A stretch of DNA of 64,000 nucleotides from Diadema setosum. Taxonomy: Eukaryota; Echinodermata; Echinoidea; Diadematoida; Diadematidae. Position 1 is the stretch's first letter, and each line of letters begins with the position of its first letter. The stretch spans positions 7,842,608 to 7,906,607 of the forward strand of contig CM067075.1 of NCBI GenBank assembly GCA_033980235.1. The letters run 5' to 3'. Under the pieces are notes generated by a model, which was not told the origin of the DNA, made no database searches, and worked only from the letters and a program-made list of their open reading frames with translations. Below are positions 56,178 to 64,000 of the stretch, piece by piece. The translations under genes and the position numbers were made by a program.

Positions 56178-59100
56178 ATATTAAGTGAATACTGTCTGTC
56201 TGTCTTCTTCTTCTTTTTTTTTGTATTTCTAACTACATGTAGGAAGTTTTGATTTCTTTCACCATCCCCCTTTCACTGTATTACATTCATGTATGCATCA
56301 CTGATTTCTTGCGAGATAAAACATCAAATTTTAGCACTCGTTGATTGATAAAAAAAAAAGGGAAATCAAAGTGGCCACGAGTGCAGTTGAATATAATGTG
56401 TGTTGTACTGCATCTACATTGTACTACAGTGGTTGCTTGGTCGCTTGTTTAGCAAAGTACACAAATCAGTCTGCTCCCCAATTGTGCCCTCAAACAGTAT
56501 TCATTGTTTCTGATGTGACTGCCTTTAATACTGTCAGTAACTGTGGGTAAGCAACAATTAAACATTACCCACAACTCTTCTCTTTCCGTGCCCTTCCCCC
56601 CCCCCCCCCCCCTTCATCTCCAGAGATGCGAACTATGTCCGCAGAGGGAAGGTGCATTAAAGAGGACAGACAATGGAGGTAAGCGGAGATGACAATTTTT
56701 TCTAGTTGATATTAAACTTGATAGATGAATAGAACAATACTCTGCACTGAATGTCCTAGTGTTGGTTACAGCATATTATTGCCCAGTCGAACAGACTGCC
56801 CAATTAAAAGACTGAAGGATTGGATATGCATTCATATAAAGAAAATGTTAAACTTTTTCGTAATTGGTACATGTGCCACGTTACTGTGGAGACTTCTTTC
56901 AATATTGTGAGGTGACGTCAGTCATGCGCTGTCCATTTTTGCTAAAAAAAAATTGCTCGGCTGACAGCCACAGCGTGCGATGGTACTAATAACTGAATGT
57001 CATGTGATGGGCAATCGACCAACTGGATAGCTACATTCTTTTTAGGTGTTGTGTAAACACTGATGCCTTTCTGATCAAGAAAAATATTTGAGAAGACATG
57101 GTGTGACTGTAACTGTACCCTGTTGGCATGTCTGTCTGTGCAGCTGAATTTGTTTATAAATACACAGCGTTTGGAAATACCTAGTGTAGGCAACTTGCAT
57201 TGTTTTTTGCGTGTGTGCATACATGTACACTACATGCGACTGGTGTTCATCCTTGCTTCAAGGTAGAGCATGGATATCAGCTTTTGAGCCAGATCCAACT
57301 GTCTTGCTTATTTTTGTTATCAAGTGACCTGACACTGTTTATGTAAGACCGATATTCCAGCGATCTGTCTTTCAGTGCCAAACATGACTAGATGGTAATC
57401 TGGGCATTTGTTATGGGAACACCAGAGAATTACTTTTGGTTCCTTGTTTGTATTTTTTTGTTTTGTTTTTAATGTGGTTGCCGAGGATGATATTTTTCTT
57501 TCAAAAGTAATGAAAATTTGCCAAGAGAATTATCTCATTTTCTGTGTTTATTTGGGTTTTGTTTCATGTTTTTGGAAGTTCATTAATGTTTTGATGACAT
57601 GATCTAAGCAGAAAGGGAAGTTGGATTGCGTACGCTGTAGATCATGATACATTGATTGTATATTTCGAATGTGGTTTTTCTTTTGTACAGTATCAGCTTT
57701 GAGACTTTATATGCCTGTCCTAGGTCATGATGCTTTGGCCCTGTCGTAAAGAAGTATTTACAATGTGAATCCCTTTCAGAGTCATGTTATTAAGATGAAT
57801 CATGAAGCATTCGATAATGATTGTTGAATTACATTGGGTTGGAATTATATCAAGTCTTGTCTACTTTGTGTTTGTTTGGTTGTCTACATTGTAGTTTTGT
57901 TTGCAATCGTATCATTACTGTACATTGTTGCCGAGCCAGGATATCAAGTGTAAATATTAAAATGTGTAATAATCAAACCCAGTTTTATCACTAGCTATGA
58001 AATTCTCTGTTGCTGTAGACTGTGTGTGTGCTGTAATTGATTCATTACAATGTATGCTGTATTCATTTTATCTTTGTATGATTCTTTTCAGGTTGGGCCC
58101 ATGTAGTCTGTGCACTGTATATACCTGAGGTGTGCTTTGGAAACGTCTCAACAATGGAGCCCATTTTGCTGAATATGGTTCCCCATGAGAGATACAATAA
58201 GGTACCAATGTCGATACACAACTGTAGAATCTTACTTTTTCTGATCAATTCTTACAGTATTCTTTTTTTCCATTGTTTTAGTGTCATAGTGAGATGAACC
58301 CCCTTTTCATTGTATTAAATTGGATGTCCTGGATTCTTGAAGAATGACCCTAAAGTAGTGTGCTTGATATTTGTGTGTGGGATGAAATCTGTACTTGAAT
58401 TGATATTGTTTGTAGTCATGTAGATTATGAATTTCAAATTTTTTGACACTTGTAGTTACAGCACCAATATAAACTGAATTTAAAAAAAAAAAAAATCTGA
58501 ATTTAGAGGCTTTATACAAGTTAAGTGATTTTGTCTTCATGCAATATGTGATTGCAGAGATGATTGTACAGTTGATTGTTATGTACAAGTCAGTTGCATT
58601 ACTGTAAAACATGATATATTTGCCGCACGAAATTTTTGCGAATTGGAGCCGACAGCCTTTTTCGTGGCATGAAATTTTCGCGAATTGCCACTGGTGTTCA
58701 ATGCACATCGTGTAGACAAGAAATTTCGCGTGCATTTTAATTTCGCGAATCTTGGCGCTCGCGAAATTCACGAAATTAAAATGCACACGAACATTCCTCG
58801 TTATACAGTACTTGAGAAAGCGTTGGTGTCATGGATATTTAGGAAACATCACATTTTTTGCTTTCTGTTTATAGTCTGTTTGTTTTGCATTTTCTATCAA
58901 TATTTTGAAAAGTCTTGTAAATCTGATCTCTCTTCATCTCCCACCCCTTACACAAAAACAAACAAACAACCCCTTCCCATTTCCAGTCATGCTTCCTCTG
59001 TGAAACGAAGGGAAGAGAATCGAAAGCAACGTCTGGCTGCTGCATGACTTGCAATCGCAACGGCTGTCGACAGTCTTTCCACGTCACATGGTGAGACCCC

Positions 59101-62100
59101 ACCCCGTCCTGCAGTTGACAATATAAAGAAAATCTTTGGGTGACGAGATATAAATTGCAAAAGGGGAGATGCTACAGACTACTTGATGATGCATACATCA
59201 AGAAATTTATTTTGAGAAGTACCATCTTCTATCTCTTCAGTCCAAATGTGTCACATGTTCCAAATTATCAGTCAGGAGGTTTTTACCATAGCATTGCATA
59301 CAAAATGTGTTCGAATAATAATGCAAAAGATAGTTCTTTGATGAGGTGTTCTTTGCCATTAGTTTACATGAACTGTTTTGTGATGATACATGGGTAAAAA
59401 GAGATTCTTTGCCCCTGACAAAACATTGAAAAACCTTCCACAATCATACAACCATGTATTATCCTTTTGCTTGCTGACATTTGACCAGCCTGTGTGAAAT
59501 TAAAGCATGTGTCACAACTTGCAATTTTCTGAGGACTTAAACAGTACTAGGCCTCGCTGTGTTTGATCAAACTGGATGTTGCAAAATGTGGCCAGTGAGA
59601 TTGTTAAACTTGTCGAATTCATCTCATTCTAACTGTGCTTGCAGTGCTCAGCAAGAGGGGCTTCTGTGCGAAGAAGCCGGCCAGCACAACGACAATGTCA
59701 AGTACACCGGCTACTGTAACTACCACTACCAGAAGCTGGTGAGAAAAGCCTTCTCTTTCAAGTTGTGTTTGATGATGGCATTGCCTGAGTCGATGTTTCT
59801 TGATGCCTGTATGTGTGAGAGTGTGTATGCGCATGTTTGGGAGGGTGTGTGTGTGTGTGTAAGTGGGCCTGTATGCATGTTTGGGATTGGGAGGGTGATG
59901 TGTTTTATTACTAACCTAACTGACATTCCAACTGTCCTCAAGTAATAGTTTGTGAGTTTGCGAGACATCCAAGAGCCCGTACAAGAAGTGCACAATTTGA
60001 CATGGAACAGTTCAGGGATGAGTACTTGTAGGTGTGATGGGGGATAGGGATATGGGATGGGGGTGGGGATGGGAGCTGAGAGGTGTGATGATCACTTTGT
60101 GATACCTCTCAACAGAAACACCAGCTTAACCAAAAGGAAAAACAAAACAAAAAACAAACAAAACCCCCCCAAAACAACAACAATGTGTTACAGAGAAGTG
60201 TGTACAAAAGTGTTATTTGAAAACCCATGAAATAATTTCCGAGATAAAAATAGAATTTTATGATATGCAATGAACTGTTATATAATTGCAAGTCATTCTG
60301 AAAAAAAGTTACTTTTTACTGTTTTTTTGCAGTTTTATCAACAGTATTTAATCATTTTCATTTCTTTCCTTCTATCTGTTGGTTTTCCCATTTTCCTCCA
60401 GAAGAAGGATAAAGACATCAAGACAATCCCTCCTTTCAGGCCATTTGGAAGCAACTACAGCACTCCAGAGAAGGAGAAAGGGCAAGCCGACAGGCCCTCG
60501 GACAAAACCAAAGCAGACCTGAAGGAGAGGCACCGTACCAAGTCTGAGAAGAAGGTTCGAACATTTGAGGTGTGCCCTGTTTATAATGCCAAAGACAGTA
60601 ATGACAGTGGAGCCCAAACCACAGTGGGCAACTTGTCCTCTGGACACAGTGCAAAATTCACCAATGCAAACTTCACAGAAACCATGATTGTCCCCTCGAC
60701 GGCAATATCGGAGGAGACAACGAGTAATACTGGTGGTGGGGACAGCTCCCTCATCCTGAAATTCAGGAGAAACACAGTGACTTCTGGGAATGGACAGAAG
60801 AGTAAAAAAGGTGGCTCAGGAAAAAGTGGTAGTGCTGAAATGGTGGCAGGGGCGGGGAACAACACTGCTGCACCCGAGGAGGAGTGTAGTAGTGAGGGTG
60901 GGGAACACAACTCTGTGACCGAGGAGGGGACGCAATCCCCAGCCCCCTCGGTGGAGAATGTTCCGAGCAATGCCAAGAGCGGGAAAGGGAGGAAGGCGGC
61001 TTCGCGGGAGCCCTCCCGTACCCCAACTCCGTCATCGGTGTCCACAACACCGATGGTCATCACGGAAACCGTCATGGTCAAGGACCTGCCGCCAGTGGCA
61101 GAGCCAGAAGCCATGGTCGTCGATCCCGACCGCGTGACGCCGGTCAGCAACAGTTCAGCATCAGGCGCGACGGGCAGTGGCAATACACCAGTGGATGTGG
61201 AGAAGGTGGGTTCGCCATCCACCTCGCCACCCCCAGATATCAAGGGTGAGGATACGAAAAAGGCCGTGGAGGAGGACCGCAAGGACAAGCAGATGATCCT
61301 CGGCAGCGGGAGCGAGAAGCATGAAAAGAAGAAGCACAGGAGACAGAACAAAGAGAGCAAGATGAACTCGCGGAGCCGCAGGGATCACAACGGCGACGAT
61401 GACTATGGCAGCAAGAAGCGCCGGCGGTCCAGCAGCGGTGCCGCGCTGGCCAGCCCGCTGACGCGCGAGGTCAGTCTCTATTCCTTCGGTCAGCGTGGAG
61501 TGATGTCTCAGGGATTGGCGCCCTCTCTTGGTGCTGATGGGTCGGGCAACTCAAATAACTCGTCCACAAATCCAGGTAAGCCACTTGCCGTCTCACTATT
61601 GATTTTTATAGCGCAATCTTCAGTTATTATGCAGAATGGCTTCAATGTACCCAGAGTTCCTTTTGATGTCATGATATCTTGCCTCTGCTTCCAGTGGTTT
61701 ATGCCTCCGCCACGAAGTGGTGCCGGAGGCATTATGTGTTTGGGTTGTCCGTCCGTCCCTCCTTCCGTCCATCCATCCTTCCGTTCGTCCATAATTAATT
61801 TTGTGGACAGCGTAGCTAAAAAACCTTTTGAGGTATCCTAATGAAACTTGGCATGAATGTGTATTAGGGGGTGAAGTTGTGCCTATCAACTTTTGGGTGC
61901 ACATGCTTAAGGTCAAAGGTCAAAAAGGTCAAGGTCAAATACATAAATTTTCACTATTTCCACCATATCTATGCAATGCCTGAAGATATTTTCTTGAAAC
62001 TTAGTATATACATGTATTACGCAATTAAGATTCTCTGGTGAAAGTTTGGGGTCATGAGGTCAAAGGTCAAATGGTCAAGTAAAAATATCGAAATTTCACT

Positions 62101-63862
62101 CTTGTCTCTGTACCTTGGAAATTGTTCAAGGTATCCTCATGGAACATAGTGTATATACTGACTGGCAGTGATTATCTAGAGAATTTAGGGTTCATGGGGT
62201 CAAAGATCAGGGGTCAAAGGTCAAGGGCAACACTTCAAAATTTTACTATTTCCCTCATATTTATTCAATGCCAGCAGGACTATTTTTTTTTACACTTGGT
62301 GTATGCATGTAAACCCAATAGAGATTCTCTGGGAAGTTTTTTTTTTCTTTTTTTTGCCTCAAAGGTCAAAAGGTCAAAGATCAAGTAAAAGTGCTGAACT
62401 AACTTTTTCATCCATATCTTGGAAGTGGCTCAAGTTATCTTGAAACTTACTACATATCTACGCCTGACAGTGATTATCTTATGAATTTTAGGGTCAAAGG
62501 CCAGATGAAAATGGTAACAATTTACTCTTCAATACAGAAATTGCACTTTTTCTCCATACCTTGAAAATTACTCAATGCATTAACTTATGAATGGGTCAAA
62601 GTCAAGTTAAGTCCTAAAATTCCCAAATACATGCTCTCCTATTCATCCAATTAGACCTAGGTCAAGGAACGTGAACATTCAACACATTTGTGACAACCTT
62701 GTCATTTTAATTATTTTGCCAATTTTGTGAAAATGTAATCACACATTGTCCACATGTACTATAGACCTATTAGGAGAATCATGCATTATGGCGGAGGCAT
62801 ACCAGTCGCCATAGCGACATTTCCAGTTTAATTTAAAAGGTTTGGTACAGAGAACAAGGACCACTGTACACATTTGTGTGAAATATTTCTTTAAAAGTAG
62901 TGGTAATAACAGGAATTACTTGGCATCAAGTAAAAAACATAAGATGTCATTGTTGGTGTCTGTCATAGTCAGTTTTACCTGAAGGTACTTAAAGCTCCAT
63001 TTCCATGCTGCATGTGCAGTTCAAGTATTTTGAAATTAATTTTGTGCCACTCTTCCATTTCGACAGCTACTGTATTGTGTGTTGTAGCCCTTTGTATCAC
63101 TGTAAGAGTTGCAAGGGATCTATACTGTATGATATTACTCAAAGAAAACCAAATCAACAAAACACGAATGGTGATAATTGTTCTATATGTACTGGGTTGA
63201 AATAGTTTGGGATGCCATAATATTTCACAAACTACTAGTGATGTTTTAAGAGAGAGTGTTGCCTTACTTGCTGTCCATTTCAAAGGTTATAACCTTCAGC
63301 TCGCTGCAGATCTTAAAGGCGCATAGTCCCTATAGTGTAGAGGGCGCTGTTGATGATACTGCCAATCACCATTAGCATTGATACGAAGATTTGCCGAAGT
63401 TGAGCTGTCATCAAGAGTAAAGCGCATAGGTGTTGCTAGGTAACATTACCTTCGTTGTCTTCTCTGCGCATCACGCAGTCTGTAGTAATGCCAGGGTGCG
63501 TGCATGCGTGCTTCTTATTATGACATCACAAAAGAAGTTTGCTAAAGCTGTCATCCCCTCAGTCGAATCATGAGCCGAACTGTGATCAGACCACTAACTA
63601 CAGTGGATCGGACTTCTTCGGACTCGGGGGAAAATGGGTCACAGCGTAAGCGCTAAAGAGGAGTCGATAGCGTAGGTCTCTATAGGAAACTTGCTAACTA
63701 AACCACTGTGACCATGTGCCTTTCAAAGTAAACCTCCCCATTTGTGCATCTTCCAGATGAGCTGGCGATTCACGATGTCTTCAGCACAGCTGGCCAGAGT
63801 GGTCTACTCATCGGTCCCCCAAGACCCGGGTCAGTCAGGCAGAGCCAGCAGTCTTCGTCAGG
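50421..63862 (+). CDS. MLLT10: MLLT10/MLLT6 (AF10/AF17) homologue, 5' part, 8 exons
   Basis: Eight phase-compatible exons (50421-50535, 56020-56099, 56624-56678, 58092-58201, 58987-59090, 59645-59738, 60402-61575, 63757-63862) encode 612 residues and run off the window. The N-terminus matches human AF10/AF17 almost residue for residue through PHD1 ([10 protein letters not shown]...[13 protein letters not shown]), the zinc knuckle ([18 protein letters not shown]) and extended PHD2 ([39 protein letters not shown]). In AF10 this PZP module reads histone H3 around unmodified Lys27, and the C-terminal zipper recruits DOT1L for H3K79 methylation; the zipper is outside the window. The linker has KFTNANFTE, also in AF10, plus Lys/Arg-rich tracts. 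AF10 and AF17 split in vertebrates, so one invertebrate gene may represent both. The ATG at 50421 follows an in-frame stop two codons upstream. Confidence 0.93.
50871..52665. mobile_element. 1.8-kb non-autonomous DNA transposon (hAT-like ends)
   Basis: Termini TAGGGTGTCTG and CAGACACCCTA are perfect inverted repeats, flanked by perfect CTATATG duplications (50864-50870, 52666-52672). The interior is CpG-richer than the surroundings and has no ORF above ~85 codons. TA(G)GG ends with 7-8 bp duplications suggest hAT; no transposase is visible. Confidence 0.82.
53237..53275. repeat. Perfect 15-bp hairpin
   Basis: GAGAGGTGAACAGGA pairs perfectly with TCCTGTTCACCTCTC around a 9 nt loop. Possibly the centre of a small foldback. 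Confidence 0.8.
56020..56099 (+). CDS. MLLT10: MLLT10-like exon 2: PHD1 end
   Basis: Encodes [18 protein letters not shown] and ESQERAARV, identical in plan to AF10. Phase 1 in, phase 0 out; donor GTAAGT. Confidence 0.93.
56100..56623. other. MLLT10-like intron 2
   Basis: Holds a long poly-A run (56146-56174) and a 17-plus C-run just upstream of the acceptor; otherwise AT-rich. Confidence 0.7.
56624..56678 (+). CDS. MLLT10: MLLT10-like exon 3: zinc knuckle
   Basis: 55 nt encoding [18 protein letters not shown]. Phase 0 in, phase 1 out; donor G^GTAAGC. It is too short to stand out as an ORF, but matches AF10 [17 protein letters not shown]. Confidence 0.92.
56679..58091. other. MLLT10-like intron 3
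   Basis: AT-rich intron with no recognised repeat or exon. Confidence 0.6.
58092..58201 (+). CDS. MLLT10: MLLT10-like exon 4: extended PHD2, first part
   Basis: Encodes [20 protein letters not shown] and [16 protein letters not shown], close to AF10. Phase 1 in, phase 0 out; acceptor TTTTCAG. Confidence 0.93.
58202..58986. other. MLLT10-like intron 4
   Basis: Contains a TTCGCGAA-rich MITE at about 58600-58811 bounded by TACTGTAAAAC and GTTATACAGTA. No exon recognised. Confidence 0.65.
58600..58811. mobile_element. ~210-bp MITE rich in TTCGCGAA
   Basis: Ends TACTGTAAAAC and GTTATACAGTA. The interior repeats ATTTTCGCGAATT and inverse CGCGAAATT. Related short words occur near 24800-24850 and 28025-28840. 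Confidence 0.65.
58987..59090 (+). CDS. MLLT10: MLLT10-like exon 5: extended PHD2, middle
   Basis: Encodes [20 protein letters not shown] and [14 protein letters not shown], with zinc-ligand Cys/His in AF10 positions. Donor TG^GTGAGA, phase 2. Confidence 0.92.
59091..59644. other. MLLT10-like intron 5
   Basis: AT-rich; nothing recognised. Confidence 0.6.
59645..59738 (+). CDS. MLLT10: MLLT10-like exon 6: extended PHD2, end
   Basis: Completes the Cys and encodes [20 protein letters not shown] and [11 protein letters not shown] (AF10: AQFAGLLCEEEGN..DNVQYCGYCKYHFSKL). Phase 2 in, phase 0 out. Confidence 0.92.
59739..60401. other. MLLT10-like intron 6
   Basis: Short GT-rich run (59845-59862) and an A/C-rich tract (60131-60185). 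No exon recognised. Confidence 0.6.
60402..61575 (+). CDS. MLLT10: MLLT10-like exon 7: long linker
   Basis: 391 codons of low-complexity sequence: [16 protein letters not shown], then [12 protein letters not shown] (kept in AF10), Ser/Thr/Pro-rich and acidic stretches. A strongly basic tract follows ([23 protein letters not shown]), a likely nuclear localisation signal and AT-hook-like region. Acceptor CTCCAG, donor G^GTAAGC, phase 1 out. More GC-rich than its introns. Confidence 0.9.
61700..62815. mobile_element. ~1.1-kb MITE-like repeat with GCCTCCGCC ends and AGGTCA arrays
   Basis: Left TTATGCCTCCGCC and right GGCGGAGGCATAC are inverted ends. The body is a set of ~150-bp paragraphs, each with ...TGAAACTT... 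and GGTCAAAGGTCAA. A repeat of this design is common in marine animals. Confidence 0.75.
63316..63724. mobile_element. ~410-bp MITE with AAAGGCGCATAGTC ends
   Basis: AAAGGCGCATAGTCCCTATAG at the left pairs imperfectly with CACTGTGACCATGTGCCTTT at the right. No TSD is certain. The right end is 32 nt upstream of exon 8. Confidence 0.65.
63757..63862 (+). CDS. MLLT10: MLLT10-like exon 8
   Basis: Phase 1 acceptor TTCCAG and phase 2 donor GG^GTGAGC bound an open 106 nt exon: [20 protein letters not shown] and [16 protein letters not shown]. Low complexity, so support is from frame continuity and splice signals. Confidence 0.7.
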
Positions 63863-64000
63863 GTGAGCACCACACTCCATTTTTACGCCATTCTTAGAGA
63901 TATACATGTACAGACCATTCACACAGACTTACAAATCTTTGTAATACCCCCCTTTTTTTTTGTGGTCTCTAATTATTAGACTACAAATTTCAGTTTCATG
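63863..64000. other. Start of MLLT10-like intron 8
   Basis: Intronic AT-rich DNA to the window edge. The gene continues beyond. Confidence 0.7.

Larger units (their letters stand above)
61576..63756. other. MLLT10-like intron 7
   Basis: Largely a MITE-like repeat (61700-62815) with many AGGTCA words, and a second MITE (63316-63724) that ends 32 nt before the next exon. Confidence 0.7.

Noticed and set aside
60581..61360. 259-codon minus-strand ORF
   Set aside because: Exact antisense of the low-complexity MLLT10 exon 7; its Leu/Ser/Pro-rich product mirrors the sense Lys/Glu/Ser/Gly bias.

Overview
The window is animal nuclear DNA: AT-rich, with multi-exon genes on the + strand, GT-AG introns, and very dense small DNA transposons, foldbacks, tRNA-derived SINEs and non-LTR elements. 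The mix of repeats suggests a marine invertebrate deuterostome, most likely an echinoderm. That is inference from style; no species-specific marker was read.

Layout. Positions 1-4.7 kb are intergenic repeats, including a ~0.9 kb foldback. From 4.88 to 29.86 kb runs a seven-exon gene for a 405-residue single-pass membrane protein. It has a signal peptide, three Ig domains that resemble, in order, Ig1-Ig3 of LAR-type (type IIa) receptor tyrosine phosphatases, a membrane helix, and a 65-residue tail. The tail has no phosphatase domain and carries an ITIM-type motif (VIYDLI). All seven exons join in frame. Its 10.8 kb fourth intron is a nest of transposons that holds a structurally intact antisense I/Nimb-type LINE with both ORFs open.

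From 29.9 to 37.5 kb is repeat-rich intergenic DNA. At 37.63-44.62 kb lies a carbonyl-reductase-type (CBR1-like) short-chain dehydrogenase gene. Its catalytic half is present, but the exon or exons for the NADP-binding TGxxxGIG and NNAG motifs are not found. From 44.6 to 50.4 kb is intergenic. From 50.42 kb to beyond the right edge is the 5' part of an MLLT10/MLLT6 (AF10/AF17) homologue: eight exons are visible, covering the PHD-knuckle-PHD module and a Ser/Pro/Lys-rich linker. The DOT1L-binding leucine-zipper region must lie outside the window.

The three genes show no functional link. Most other structure is transposon-derived. Several non-autonomous elements can be bounded by terminal inverted repeats plus target-site duplications: 23856-25699, 50871-52665, 35990-36154, 47302-47752, 40759-40843, 32394-33011 and 33038-33340. 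The most novel candidate is the LAR-ectodomain/ITIM receptor.
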